The notes: a model not told the origin generated them from the sequence alone. A stretch of 64,000 nt of DNA from Phycisphaerales bacterium (GCA_020853095.1 JADYZN010000032.1:1-64000); one strand, 5' to 3'. Positions 31,613 through 45,270 are shown, counted from the stretch's first letter. Program-made: numbers and translations.

Positions 31613-32539
31613 ATGTTGTCGATTTGCAACTGGTTTCGCCGAATCATCCACCCCCGCCCGCTGATGGCGCTGGCCGCCGGGGGTGCGCTGCTGCTGGCAT
31701 CCTCATCCGCCCCGGCCAATTTCAAGGGCGATCCCTATCCCAAGGTGGATCCCCCCAACGTCATGCCCAAGGTTCTCGGCCAGGTGGGAATCGACCAGAA
31801 ACTGGGGGACACCCTTCCGCTGGACACGGTTTTTCGCGATGAAACCGGCCGCGAGGTGCGGCTTGGCTCGTTGATCGGCCCCCGGCCGGTCATCCTGACG
31901 CTGGTCTATTACAAGTGCCCCATGCTCTGCACCCTGGTCCTCAACGACCTGCTTCGCACCCTTCGGCCCATGGAGATGGACATCGGCAAGGATTTTGACA
32001 TCCTGACCGTCAGCTTTGATCCCACCGAAACCTCCGAGCTGTCCAACGCCAAAAAGGCGCAGTACGTCCGCGAGCTGAACCAGCCGGGCGCGCAGGCCAA
32101 CTGGCACTTCCTGACCGGATCGCAGGATTCGATCCACAAATTGACCGACGCGGCCGGCTTTCGATACACCTGGGATGAGAAGGCCAAGCAGTTCGCCCAC
32201 GCCAGCGGCATCATCATCCTGACCCCCCAGGGGAAAATCGCCCGTTATTTTTTCGGCATTCAATACGCCCCCAAGGACGTTCGGTTGGCGCTGGTCGAAG
32301 CCTCCGGAAACCGCGTGGGATCGGTCACCGACCAGATCCTGCTGTACTGTTTCCACTACGATCCAACCACCGGCAAATACGGGTTTATCGTCACCCGGGC
32401 ACTGCACATTGGCGGCGTATTAACGATTCTTGCCCTGGGCGTGCTGCTGGTCATGTTGTTCAGGCACGAGCGCCACGCGGCCGTGCCTAAGGCCGATGCC
32501 GCCGATTCGTACGAGGATTTTTCGCGCCACAGGGACTAA
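31613..32539 (+). CDS. SCO1/SenC-type copper chaperone
   Basis: The protein delivers copper to the CuA centre of cytochrome oxidase. It has a signal peptide (MALAAGGALLLASSSAPANF), a thioredoxin-like domain with the copper motif YYKCPMLC, and the conserved histidine in AHASGIIILTPQGKIARYFFG. A C-terminal membrane helix (GGVLTILALGVLLVMLF) anchors it. Start ATG 31613 is preferred over GTG 31607. The cysteines are spaced CPMLC, as in the SCO family. It lies directly before ctaC, whose CuA site it should serve. Confidence 0.92.
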   Translation: MLSICNWFRRIIHPRPLMALAAGGALLLASSSAPANFKGDPYPKVDPPNVMPKVLGQVGIDQKLGDTLPLDTVFRDETGREVRLGSLIGPRPVILTLVYYKCPMLCTLVLNDLLRTLRPMEMDIGKDFDILTVSFDPTETSELSNAKKAQYVRELNQPGAQANWHFLTGSQDSIHKLTDAAGFRYTWDEKAKQFAHASGIIILTPQGKIARYFFGIQYAPKDVRLALVEASGNRVGSVTDQILLYCFHYDPTTGKYGFIVTRALHIGGVLTILALGVLLVMLFRHERHAAVPKADAADSYEDFSRHRD

Positions 32540-32543
32540 GCCA

Positions 32544-33481
32544 ATGGACACGAGTTTTCGACTGTTGCCCGAAACGGCTTCCACCATGGCGTCCCAGGTG
32601 GATGGCCTCTACTTTTTCCTCAACGCGGTCGCTGCGTTCTTCGCGCTGCTGATCTTCGTGTTGATCGTCTATTTTTCGCTGCGCTATCGCCGCCGCGACG
32701 AAAGCGTGCGCCCCGCGCCGGTCCCCACCAACCTCAAACTCGAACTGCTCTGGACCATCATCCCCTTCCTGATCACCATGGTGCTGTTCAGTTGGAGCGC
32801 CCGACTTTTCATCCAGATGTCCCATTCGCCGGCCGACGCCATGCGGATCAACGTCGTCGGCAAGCAGTGGATGTGGAAAATCCAGCATCCCGACGGCCAG
32901 CGCGAAATCAACGCCCTGCACGTGCCCGTCGGCAAACCCATCGAGCTGATGATGACCTCGCAGGATGTCATCCATTCGTTTTACGTCCCCGCGTTCCGCA
33001 TCAAGCAGGACGTCCTGCCGGGCAGTTATTCGCGGCTCGCCTTCACCCCCACCAAGGTCGGTGAATACCACCTGTTCTGCGCCGAATTCTGCGGCGACCA
33101 GCATTCGGGCATGATCGGCAAGGTCGTCGTCATGGAGCCGGCCAAGTACGATGCCTGGCTGGCCGGAACCATCCCCGACGAGCCGCCCGCGCTGGCCGGT
33201 GAACGCCTCTTCGCCCAGTACGGCTGCATGGCCTGCCATGGCCAGCGCGGCCCCACGATGGCCGGCCTGTTCGGACGAAAGGTCGAACTCAACGACGGGA
33301 CGACCGTCACCGCCGACGAGCAATATCTGCACGAATCCATCTTTGATCCCGCCGCCAAGATCGTCCGCGGCTTCACCCCGCTGATGCCCAGCTTCCGCGG
33401 CCAGTTGACCGAGGAACAGGTGATGCAGTTGATCGCCTACATTAAATCTCTCCAGTATTCCCAGAGCACCCAGGAGCAGCA

Positions 33482-33485
<4 letters not shown>
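32544..33485 (+). CDS. ctaC: Cytochrome c oxidase subunit II fused to cytochrome c
   Basis: This 313-residue subunit accepts electrons through CuA. Two N-terminal helices are followed by [17 protein letters not shown], then the cupredoxin domain with the CuA ligands in [11 protein letters not shown] and the conserved [18 protein letters not shown]-terminal cytochrome c domain is present: [12 protein letters not shown] supplies the heme, and [13 protein letters not shown] the distal Met. Such caa3-type fusions feed directly on cytochrome donors. Start ATG 32544 follows the sco stop by 4 nt; the end overlaps ctaD by 4 nt. Confidence 0.95.
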
Positions 33486-35102
<1,617 letters not shown>

Positions 35103-35125
<23 letters not shown>

Positions 35126-35825
35126 CCCCCACGCACTGGACCGTCATCACGTCCAGGGCCTGGCGCACCATTTTGACGACATGGACCAGCAGCACGAGGC
35201 CGCGACCCTCGGCATGTGGGCCTTTCTGGCCACCGAAGTCCTCTTCTTCGGCGGCGCGCTGGCCGGCTATGCCGTCTATCGCAGCCGCTATGGCGACGCC
35301 TTCGCCGCCGCCAGCCACCATTTGTATCTCTGGATCGGCGTCATCAACACCGCCGTGCTGCTGACCAGCAGTTTCATGATGGCCCTGGCCGTCAACGCCG
35401 CCAAGCACGGCAATCGCAAAAAAGTCGTCACCTTCCTGATCCTCACCATCCTGCTGGGGCTGGCCTTTTTGTGCATCAAGGGGATCGAATATTATCTGGA
35501 CTATCGCGAACACCTCGTCCCCGGAAGCATCTTCGAGGCCAACTGGCACGAAATGTTCCCCCACATCGACGGCGCCCACCCCGGCTCGATGATGTTCCTC
35601 CGACAGGTGCAGTTGTTCCTGATGTTCTATTACATCCTGACCGGCATCCACGCCGTCCACATGATCGTCGGCATCTCGGTCATGATCGTCCTGACCGTCA
35701 AAGCCGCCCGCGGCCGCTACACCGCCGAATACAACAGCCCCATTGACATGGCCGGCCTGTACTGGCACTTCGTTGACGTGGTCTGGATTTTCCTGCTACC
35801 CTTGCTTTACATGGTGCAACACTAA
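35103..35825 (+). CDS. ctaE: Cytochrome c oxidase subunit III
   Basis: This 240-residue membrane subunit begins at GTG 35103 inside the end of ctaD. Motifs are [57 protein letters not shown] and the closing [19 protein letters not shown]. Seven helices are expected. It stabilises the catalytic core. The stop overlaps the start of the next gene by one base (TAATG). Confidence 0.95.
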
Positions 35826-36211
35826 TGTCTTCCCAGCACGTAATCAGCGCCAAGCTCTACACCGTCATCTACATCCTCCTGATGGTGCTGCTGGTCGTCA
35901 CCGTCGGCGGCGACCTGATGTTTGAGTCGGCGATGTTCCGCACCTCCTTCGCCCTGGGCATCGCCGTCATCAAGGCCCTGCTGGTCGTCCTCTTTTTCAT
36001 GCACGTGCGTTACAGCAGCCGTCTGACCTGGGTTTTCGCCGGCGCCGCGTTCGTCTGGCTGTTCATCCTTTTCGCACTGACCTTCAACGACTACTTCACC
36101 CGCGGCACCGCCCCCGAACGCCTTTTTGAAGCCCCCGTCGGCGGAATCGTCGTCCGTCAAACCCCCGTCAACCCCGAACACGAACCCTCCTCCGTCATGC
36201 AACGCCATTGA
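35825..36211 (+). CDS. ctaF: Cytochrome c oxidase subunit IV
   Basis: This 128-residue small subunit has three helices: YTVIYILLMVLLVVTVGGDL, FALGIAVIKALLVVLFFMHV and FVWLFILFALTF. The central AVIKALLVVLFFMHVRYSSRL is the family signature of prokaryotic subunit IV. It closes the respiratory operon. After it there are 69 nt before the next gene, with no strong terminator seen. Confidence 0.92.
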   Translation: MSSQHVISAKLYTVIYILLMVLLVVTVGGDLMFESAMFRTSFALGIAVIKALLVVLFFMHVRYSSRLTWVFAGAAFVWLFILFALTFNDYFTRGTAPERLFEAPVGGIVVRQTPVNPEHEPSSVMQRH

Positions 36212-36280
36212 TCCCACCAGCGGATTTGGCAATACATCCATCAATAATGGCAATGACGCCGCGCCACGCCGATTCCTAAA

Positions 36281-37429
36281 ATGGGCGGCATGACACTCGC
36301 TCATTCCATCAGCACCATGACCCCGCGCCAGCGGCTTCTGGCCGTCTATCGCGGCCAAACGCCCGACCGCGTCGCCTCCCTGGCCGATCTGTCCTACTGG
36401 CACTCCGGCAATGGCGGCGGCAAGTTCATCCCCGGCAAGACCGACGGGGCCAATCAAAGCAAAATCGACAAGCTGATGCAGTTGCACCACCAGACCGGCG
36501 CCGCGATCCACCTGAACCTCGGCAGCTATTACGACATGACCTATTCCGGCGACATCAAGGTCGAATCCGGCATCCGGGGCGATGAATACATCCACGTCTT
36601 CAAAACCCCGATGGGCGAACTGAAGGAAGTCCGCGAATGGTCCGACCGGTCGTTCAGTTGGCCGATCACCCACCACATGGTTCAAACCATCGAAGACCTC
36701 AAGACCATCCGATACATCTTTGAACACACGCACTACCGCGCCGACTGGGCGCCGTACCACGATGCCAACGCCAAAGTCGGCGAGCTGGGCCTGCCGCTCG
36801 TGCAGGCGCCGTACACCGGAATGGGCTTTCTCATGAGCCGATACGCGGGGATCGAATCCACCGTGATGTTCGCTGCCGATGAACCCGACGAAGTGATGCA
36901 AACCGTCCAGACCATCAACGCCGCCCATCGCACCGTCTTCGAGCAGCTTGTCGATGGCCCCTCCGAAGTGCTTTTCGTCTCCGACAATCTCTCCAGCGAC
37001 GTCCAATACCCCGCATGGTTCCGCAAATACAGCGGCGAACATTACCGCTGGATGGCCCAGGTCGCTCACAGTGCCGGCAAACCCATCGCCATCCATGTGG
37101 ACGGCCGGCTGCGCGGCATCCTGGCCGCACTCAATGAAGTCGGCATCGACGCCGCCGACGCCGTCACCCCCGCTCCCTGGGGAGACATCACCGGCCAGCA
37201 ATGCCGCGACGAGGCCGGTGACAAATTCATCCTCTCCGGCGGCGTTCCCCCCGATCTGTTCCACCATGATGTCCCGCTCTCCAGGTTCGATCAGGGTGTC
37301 GAGGAATGGCTGGCCCTGGCGGATCGCAGCCCCGCCATCATTATCGCCCCCGGCGACCAGCTCTCCCCCGATGGAGAACTCGACCGGGTCCGCCGCATGG
37401 TGGAAATGGCCAACGCGCGCAAGTTCTAA
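36281..37429 (+). CDS. Uroporphyrinogen decarboxylase (URO-D) family protein
   Basis: This 382-residue protein has the URO-D/corrinoid methyltransferase barrel: MTPRQRLLAVYRGQTPDRV at the start, HVDGRLRGILAALNEVGIDA, and FILSGGVPPDLFH near the end. Proteins of this branch are often methylcobamide:coenzyme M-like methyltransferases or unknowns, not heme enzymes. The Zn-type C-x-H motif of methyltransferases is not obvious. The start could be 36281 or 36290 and lacks a ribosome binding site. It is a single gene after the oxidase operon and precedes the DUF2103 gene by 50 nt. Confidence 0.8.
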   Translation: MGGMTLAHSISTMTPRQRLLAVYRGQTPDRVASLADLSYWHSGNGGGKFIPGKTDGANQSKIDKLMQLHHQTGAAIHLNLGSYYDMTYSGDIKVESGIRGDEYIHVFKTPMGELKEVREWSDRSFSWPITHHMVQTIEDLKTIRYIFEHTHYRADWAPYHDANAKVGELGLPLVQAPYTGMGFLMSRYAGIESTVMFAADEPDEVMQTVQTINAAHRTVFEQLVDGPSEVLFVSDNLSSDVQYPAWFRKYSGEHYRWMAQVAHSAGKPIAIHVDGRLRGILAALNEVGIDAADAVTPAPWGDITGQQCRDEAGDKFILSGGVPPDLFHHDVPLSRFDQGVEEWLALADRSPAIIIAPGDQLSPDGELDRVRRMVEMANARKF

Positions 37430-37479
37430 TCCGCGCCTCCACTTTGCCTGCTCGATCATTGACCCGTTAAGATAGGTCC

Positions 37480-37779
37480 ATGAAGTTTGGCCGCATCAAG
37501 CGCCAGCATGGCCGGGTCGGCGGTCTCGATTCGCTTTTGGATCAGATCATCCGCCAATGCCCCCACATTTCGCGCATCGTCCCCGGCCGGATTAAAGTCC
37601 GACGCGGCCATACGCCGCCCAATTTCAAAATCCAATACAACACCGATGCCGGACTCAAATGCCTCTACACCGCCACCGGAACCGTGCAGGAGGTGTTTCT
37701 AATCTGTTCCAACGCCGCCGAAGCGCGTAAGTGGCTGGTAGACAACGAGTTGGCAATCGACACCCAGGAAGAATCATGA
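37480..37779 (+). CDS. DUF2103-like small protein
   Basis: The 99-residue basic protein begins MKFGRIKRQHGRVGGLDSLL and has IVPGRIKVRRGHTPPNFKIQ and TGTVQEVFLIC, which recalls DUF2103 proteins (described as predicted metal- or nucleic-acid-binding). The only cysteines are at about 28, 61 and 76. TAGGT precedes the ATG at 37480. Its stop overlaps the TsaC/YwlC start as ATGA, so the two are translationally coupled. The link to tRNA modification is only positional. Confidence 0.75.
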   Translation: MKFGRIKRQHGRVGGLDSLLDQIIRQCPHISRIVPGRIKVRRGHTPPNFKIQYNTDAGLKCLYTATGTVQEVFLICSNAAEARKWLVDNELAIDTQEES

Positions 37780-38726
37780 ATCCACTCGATCAGGCGGTCC
37801 AAATCCTCCGCCAGGGCGGCCTCGTCGCCTTTCCCACGGAGACTGTCTACGGCCTTGGGGCCGACGCTCGTCGGGCCGATGCGGTTGGCAAAATCTTCGC
37901 CGCCAAAGGTCGTCCGGCCAACAATCCACTGATTGTCCACATCCACGACATCTTGGCCGCCCGACAATACGCCGCTCATTGGCCGCCATTTGCCCAGCGC
38001 CTGGCCGAACATTTCTGGCCCGGCCCGCTGACCCTCATCGTTCAAAAATCCGACGCCATAACCCCCATCGCCACCGCCGGTGGGCCTACCGTCGGTTTGC
38101 GCATCCCTAATCACGCACTGGCTTTACAGCTGTTACGCCAATTCGACGGCCCCCTCGCCGCCCCCAGCGCCAACCGCTCCACCCACATCAGCCCCACGAC
38201 CGCCGAACACGTCCGCAACGAGCTTGCCGGCCGGGTTGATTTCATCCTCGACGGCGGTCGATGCACCGTCGGCATCGAGTCCACCGTCCTCGATCTCACC
38301 ACCGATCCGCCCACCATCCTCCGTCCAGGCGGCCTGTCCAAGGCACAAATCGAATCCATCATCGGACCCGTCTGTGAATTCAATCGCATCATTCATCCCG
38401 ATCAACCCGCCGCCAGTCCCGGCCAACAGGAAATTCACTACGCGCCAACCACCCCGGCCTTCCGATTTGAGCCAGAACAACTCAAAAACCTCCCCGAATC
38501 CAATGTTGCCCGAATCCTGATCGGCCAGCCATCATTACGCCCCCACGACAAGCACCATATCACCCTCCCAAATGATCCAACTCATTATGCACGCTACATT
38601 TATGCGATATTACGCGAACTCGACACCCATTCCCTCGATGCCATTTACATTCAAATGCCCCCCGATGAGCCGCATTGGACCGCCCTGCGCGACCGAATTC
38701 GACGTGCCACCCGGCCTCTTGATTAA
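37776..38726 (+). CDS. L-threonylcarbamoyladenylate synthase (Sua5/YwlC type)
   Basis: The enzyme makes threonylcarbamoyl-AMP from threonine, bicarbonate and ATP for t6A37 tRNA modification. The N-terminal YrdC domain contains GLVAFPTETVYGLGADA, KIFAAKGRPANNPLIVHI, WPGPLTLIV, VGLRIPNH and PLAAPSANRS, then GIESTVLDLTTDPPTILRPG. The C-terminal part (GQQEIHYAPTTPAFR plus a 90-residue domain) marks the longer Sua5/YwlC type with the extra Sua5 domain. Length is 316 residues. ATG 37776 overlaps the DUF2103 stop. Confidence 0.94.
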   Translation: MNPLDQAVQILRQGGLVAFPTETVYGLGADARRADAVGKIFAAKGRPANNPLIVHIHDILAARQYAAHWPPFAQRLAEHFWPGPLTLIVQKSDAITPIATAGGPTVGLRIPNHALALQLLRQFDGPLAAPSANRSTHISPTTAEHVRNELAGRVDFILDGGRCTVGIESTVLDLTTDPPTILRPGGLSKAQIESIIGPVCEFNRIIHPDQPAASPGQQEIHYAPTTPAFRFEPEQLKNLPESNVARILIGQPSLRPHDKHHITLPNDPTHYARYIYAILRELDTHSLDAIYIQMPPDEPHWTALRDRIRRATRPLD

Positions 38727-38740
38727 AAATTCGCCAACTA

Positions 38741-38770
38741 TTGTGAAAAATTTCACTCCCTGTTTATAAT
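38741..38770 (+). promoter_or_regulatory. Candidate sigma-70 promoter of hppA
   Basis: TTGTGA (38741-38746) and a perfect TATAAT (38765-38770) are separated by 18 nt, about 60 nt before the hppA start. The surrounding DNA is clearly AT-richer than the genes. Confidence 0.6.
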
Positions 38771-38830
38771 GGCCTTATTCACGCTGCCTCTATCGTGTTT
38801 GAGGCTGGCAATTCGGTGGAGGTATCTCGT

Positions 38831-41401
<2,571 letters not shown>

Positions 41402-41430
41402 CCGGTCGAACCATTTGACCCTTGAACGAA

Positions 41431-41470
41431 AAAGGGAACGCCGCCTGAACAGGCCGCGTTCCCTTTCTTC
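41431..41470. terminator. Strong bidirectional terminator
   Basis: A 16-bp stem with one mismatch (41431-41446 with 41451-41466) and a GAAC loop is flanked by A and T runs. It separates convergent hppA and the FGGY kinase gene. Confidence 0.88.
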
Positions 41471-41491
41471 GTTATGCTGCTGGGGCGATGT

Positions 41492-42901
41492 TCAACCGGC
41501 CAATATCGACCGATACATCTCGTGTCGTTTCGGATCCGGTTCAACCGGAGGCATGGCCGTGGACCACCGCGCGGACAATTCATCCAGCGATCCCCATCCC
41601 AAGGCCCTGGCGGCCAGCAACGCGGCGCCCTGGCTGGTCGGTTCGGGGCAGGTCATCGCCTGAAACGGGACGTTCAACACATCCGCCTTGATCTGTAGCC
41701 AGAACCGGCTGCGGGCGGCGCCGCCGCAGGAATGAATCGGGCCATGAATGCCCGAAGGGGAGAGCTGCTGAAGCAGGTCCTTCAAGGCGAATGCCACCCC
41801 CTCCAATACCGCGCGGACCCGGTGGCCAAGGGTATGTTCGGGACGAAGGTTCAGAAACATCTGGTCGGCCGGCAGTAGATGGGCGTCGGGTTTGATTCTC
41901 AGCCCATCGGCTCCAAGCGGCACTTTTTCGGCTTCCGCCGTCAGCTCGGAATATTCCATCTTCGGGGCTTCATGGTTGCGCAACGCCTCCAGAAGATTGG
42001 CCGAGGTGCTGCCAAAGGTCATCTGGTAATACAGCCCCGGATCAAACGCCGGCCCCTGATAGATCGGAGGGAGCCTCGGCTCAAATCGGTCCGAGCAGCG
42101 GACCGTGGCCAGTACCGTGCCGGTGGTTTCCGAGACCGCGCCGGGGGTGATGTTCCCCGCGCCGATCGCACCGGCGTATTGATCGAGGCATCCCACGATC
42201 ATTCGGCAACCGGCCGGCAATGACCATTCGGCCGCCCGATGAGGCAGAATCGTCCCCACCTCCGTCCCGGCACGCACCAGCCTGGGCAGGGCGATGTTCC
42301 CCGGCTGAACCAACTGCATCGCGGCCGGCCACCATTTCAGGTCATGGATGTCCACCATGCCGCTGAGGCCCGCCATGCCCGCCTCGGTGACGTTCTGGCC
42401 GGTGAGATACAACGTGAGATAATCGCTTAAATAGCACAATCGCCGTGCTTTGCTCCAGACATGGAGCTGATTTTTGGCCAGCCAGAGCAGCTTGGCCACC
42501 GAAAATTCCGCAGACAGGCCCGGCACGCCGGTGGTGTCCTGAAAATTACGGAATAAAAGGGGCCGCAACTCTTTTTCAAAATCCCCCGCCCGGCGATCCG
42601 TCCAGATAATGAACGGCATCAACGGCTGGTCATTCTCATCCAGCAGCACGATGCTGTTCGCCTGCGTGGCGAAGCCGATGGCGACGATGTCCTGATACCC
42701 CCGCGGAGATTGTTCCCGCAGTTGCTCGGCCGCGAGTTGCAGCGTGGCGATAAAATGTCCGGCCGACATTTCGCACCACCCCTCCTGCGGAAATTCCAAC
42801 GGCGTCCGCTGGCGCGCCAACGCCGCCAGCCGGCCGCTCTGGTCAAACAACGCCGCCTTGAAATAAGTGGTGCCAAGGTCGAATGTCAGGATGTGGGGCA
42901 T
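41492..42901 (-). CDS. FGGY-family carbohydrate kinase (xylulokinase-like)
   Basis: This 469-residue kinase phosphorylates a sugar. It shows the N-terminal phosphate loop ILTFDLGTTYFKAALFD, the sugar-binding region FIIWTDRRAGDFE, and the C-terminal FGGY signature region IHSCGGAARSRFWLQIKADV followed by SQGAALLAARALGWG. WTDRR suggests a pentulose-type substrate, but the exact sugar cannot be told. It is second in a two-gene unit with the ceramidase-like gene (6 nt apart), which might supply or recycle sugar-containing material. Confidence 0.9.
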   Translation of the reverse strand: MPHILTFDLGTTYFKAALFDQSGRLAALARQRTPLEFPQEGWCEMSAGHFIATLQLAAEQLREQSPRGYQDIVAIGFATQANSIVLLDENDQPLMPFIIWTDRRAGDFEKELRPLLFRNFQDTTGVPGLSAEFSVAKLLWLAKNQLHVWSKARRLCYLSDYLTLYLTGQNVTEAGMAGLSGMVDIHDLKWWPAAMQLVQPGNIALPRLVRAGTEVGTILPHRAAEWSLPAGCRMIVGCLDQYAGAIGAGNITPGAVSETTGTVLATVRCSDRFEPRLPPIYQGPAFDPGLYYQMTFGSTSANLLEALRNHEAPKMEYSELTAEAEKVPLGADGLRIKPDAHLLPADQMFLNLRPEHTLGHRVRAVLEGVAFALKDLLQQLSPSGIHGPIHSCGGAARSRFWLQIKADVLNVPFQAMTCPEPTSQGAALLAARALGWGSLDELSARWSTAMPPVEPDPKRHEMYRSILAG

Positions 42902-42907
42902 GGAGGG

Positions 42908-44224
42908 TTATTTCCCGATCAGTTTTAACGTCTGATCCACCAGCGCCTGCGGGCTTTGCGGGCTTTGAAAGACCGCGTTGGTCGCCTCGTACCAGTTTTT
43001 GTCGATCGCTTCCTGCGTCACCATGTACCCCTGGGTCTCCCCATTGGCCATCGTGATCACAAACGCATTGGGATGTTTCTTTCGCACCTGCAAGGCGAAA
43101 TCGACAAACGTCTCCCCCGGCCACGCCACGAACGTCCACGGGCCGATGTCGATCACCTGCACCTCGGCCGGCATGACGCTTTGGGCGATTTTAGCCAGCC
43201 GGCCCTCCTTGGCGGCATTGGCGAGCGTCAACGTCTCCTCGGCGCCGAATGTGTCGCACTCGGCCGTGCGCACCTCGGTGCGCGGCGCGTTTTCCTTTTG
43301 TAATTTCTCCAGCCTCTGATGCGCCCGCTCCGCCTGTGCCTTGGCCTGCGCGGGATCGGGAAAGGTCCGCACCGGCAATTGCACCTCCGCGCTTTGACGA
43401 CCAATCGTCACGTCGGAGACGTAGTTCAAATCCGCAACCACCTTCCGCACCGACTTGCCCAGAATTTGCCCCAGCCGTTCGGCCTCGGCGAAGGTATTGG
43501 CCTTGGTGACATGCCTTGGGCTTTGATCGCCGGCCGCTCCCATGTGATGCAATACGACGCACTGCGCCCCCAACACGTGATGCTGAATGTACTTGCGCGA
43601 CATCGCCGGAAAATCCCCGCTGATCAGCGTCGAATTTTCATGCAGGACGGTCGGGTGCATCGCATACACCAGCATCGCGGCGATGGCTTTGTTGTCCTTG
43701 ACCGACTTCACCACCAGCACCGGAACCTGCTGATCGGCCGGCCCGGCCGGATTGTGTCGATTGGTCCCGCAACCGGTCCCATCGGCGATCGCCAGTCCCA
43801 CCATCGCCGGCTGGGTCGAGCGATACGCCCCGACGGCCGACTTGACCATCGCATCTTCAAACTGCCGGATGAACTTCAGGTCCGCCTTGGGAACCACCGG
43901 GTCCGATTCATTGCACATCCAGTCGGCCGTCGATGGGGCCGAATGGGTGTGCGTGGCCGACAACAGGATGTTCCCGGCCGGCACGCCCGTATCCTGGCTG
44001 ATCCGCTCTCGCACCCGCCGGGTGGAATCCTTGGAGACCGCGATCACGTCATTGGCCACGAAAATGACCGGCGTTTGCCCATCCGACAAATAGAGCGCGC
44101 ACGACAGCAACGGATCATGGATGCCCGTGCTGTAACGCTTGACGTGTGGATAGCCAAACAAAAACAACGACTCCGTGGGATTGATCTCAACCGAAGTCGC
44201 TCCGGCGACCAGTGCTTGAGGCAT
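42908..44224 (-). CDS. Neutral/alkaline ceramidase N-terminal-domain-like protein
   Basis: The 438-residue protein has the ceramidase-like fold common in planctomycetes. Visible motifs are ILLSATHTHSAPS (metal-binding HTHS), AMHPTVLHENSTLISGDFPA, GAAGDQSPRH and, near the end, WPGETFVDFALQVRKKHPNA. Ceramidases have a zinc site with such His-rich motifs. No signal peptide is seen, so it may be cytoplasmic or lack the canonical one. A ceramide substrate is doubtful, as bacteria use this fold for varied hydrolases. It is transcribed ahead of the FGGY kinase. Confidence 0.85.
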   Translation of the reverse strand: MPQALVAGATSVEINPTESLFLFGYPHVKRYSTGIHDPLLSCALYLSDGQTPVIFVANDVIAVSKDSTRRVRERISQDTGVPAGNILLSATHTHSAPSTADWMCNESDPVVPKADLKFIRQFEDAMVKSAVGAYRSTQPAMVGLAIADGTGCGTNRHNPAGPADQQVPVLVVKSVKDNKAIAAMLVYAMHPTVLHENSTLISGDFPAMSRKYIQHHVLGAQCVVLHHMGAAGDQSPRHVTKANTFAEAERLGQILGKSVRKVVADLNYVSDVTIGRQSAEVQLPVRTFPDPAQAKAQAERAHQRLEKLQKENAPRTEVRTAECDTFGAEETLTLANAAKEGRLAKIAQSVMPAEVQVIDIGPWTFVAWPGETFVDFALQVRKKHPNAFVITMANGETQGYMVTQEAIDKNWYEATNAVFQSPQSPQALVDQTLKLIGK

Positions 44225-44302
44225 ATGTGAATTTGTCCTTGTTATGATGACATCATCATCCTATCGCACCAGGCGTTGGAAGGCCAATTTGATTCGGCCA
44301 TC

Positions 44303-44848
44303 CTATCCGTGGCACGACCCACATGCCGCGCCACGGTTCCAGGGCATTTTGGCCAGAAGCATTCCCATGCCGCACCAGTCGGTGATGCCGGCGAAGATCA
44401 ATCCCGCGCCAACGAAGGCGGACAACGCCGCGAATGCCGGATGGATCAGCCAGGCCAAACCCAGCCCGATCAGGACCAGCAGGCCCGCGCCGATGCGGAC
44501 CTGCCGTTCCAGCGAAATCACCTTGCTTTGGCCGCGAACCACCGGCAGGCCGGCCTGTTGCCAGGCAACCGTTCCACCTTCAATGCAGTACACCTCGCGA
44601 CAACCCGCCGACAGCAACTTTTCGCAACCCTTGGCGGCACGCGAGCCGGACTGGCAGATTAAAAGCAGCCGTTCTCCCGCCGTCGCGATGGATTGCGGAT
44701 TCAACTGATCCAGCGGCATCAAATCCGCGCCTTGTGCGTGAAGATGCTCATATTCCGCGGGTGTGCGAACGTCGAGCATCCGAACCGATCCGCCGGTTTC
44801 TTTCATCCGCAGCGCTTCCTGGGGCGATATTTTCCGTACGCTTGTCAT
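44303..44848 (-). CDS. Rhodanese-domain inner-membrane protein (YgaP-like)
   Basis: This 181-residue protein has an N-terminal rhodanese domain with DVRTPAEYEHLHAQGADLMP and the catalytic cysteine at about 65 in LLICQSGSRAAKGC, then two membrane helices of the DUF2892 type (GAGLLVLIGLGLAWLIHPAF and SAFVGAGLIFAGITDWCGMG) ending MPWNRGAACGSC. That fits E. coli YgaP, a membrane sulfurtransferase. The start ATG 44848 overlaps the preceding stop as ATGA. It is under the control of the ArsR-type regulator at 45264, judging from the shared promoter region. Further cysteines at the end may bind metal. Confidence 0.9.
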   Translation of the reverse strand: MTSVRKISPQEALRMKETGGSVRMLDVRTPAEYEHLHAQGADLMPLDQLNPQSIATAGERLLLICQSGSRAAKGCEKLLSAGCREVYCIEGGTVAWQQAGLPVVRGQSKVISLERQVRIGAGLLVLIGLGLAWLIHPAFAALSAFVGAGLIFAGITDWCGMGMLLAKMPWNRGAACGSCHG

Positions 44849-45192
44849 TGTGCCATCTCCAATGCATCCAACGCCTCCACCACCTTGGGCAGATAAGTAT
44901 ACGCCGGTCCACCCTGCATCATCACCGCCACCGACGCCGCTTCCATGATCTGCTGGCGGTTGGCGCCCGACTGCAACGCCTTTTGCACGTGGGCGTACAT
45001 GCATCCATCGCACCGCAACGCGATGCCGATCCCCAACGCGATCAATTCCTTGTCGCGCACCGCCAGCGTGCCTTCCTTCATCGTGGACTGGAACAAGGTT
45101 CCAAACCCGCGTGCCGCATCCGGCGCCGAGGCCTTGGCATGGGACATCCGGCCGGCCCAGGTCTCATAAAATTGCTTTGCTTCGGTGGACAT
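44845..45192 (-). CDS. Carboxymuconolactone decarboxylase/AhpD-like protein
   Basis: This 115-residue protein carries the AhpD-type redox motif: Cys61 and Cys64 in RCDGCMYAHVQKAL with His68. It is a small all-helical peroxiredoxin partner or oxidoreductase. Start ATG 45192 has AAGGAG 9 nt upstream and a near-consensus promoter at 45243-45270 beyond it. Its stop overlaps the rhodanese gene, forming a two-gene unit that points to thiol or sulfur-species stress handling. No substrate is known from the sequence. Confidence 0.88.
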   Translation of the reverse strand: MSTEAKQFYETWAGRMSHAKASAPDAARGFGTLFQSTMKEGTLAVRDKELIALGIGIALRCDGCMYAHVQKALQSGANRQQIMEAASVAVMMQGGPAYTYLPKVVEALDALEMAQ

Positions 45193-45242
45193 AAGACAAT
45201 CTCCTTTCGTTGAGAGATAAATTAAATTGACCACTGAGTATT

Positions 45243-45270
45243 ACTATACTACCATATGGCGATATGTCAA
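45243..45270 (-). promoter_or_regulatory. Promoter of the AhpD-like/rhodanese operon with ArsR-type operator in its spacer
   Basis: On the minus strand, TTGACA (45270-45265) and TATAGT (45248-45243) are 16 nt apart. The palindrome CATATggcgATATG (45253-45266) lies mostly within the spacer and covers the start codon of the divergent regulator. This is a typical ArsR/SmtB arrangement where the bound repressor blocks polymerase. Confidence 0.65.
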
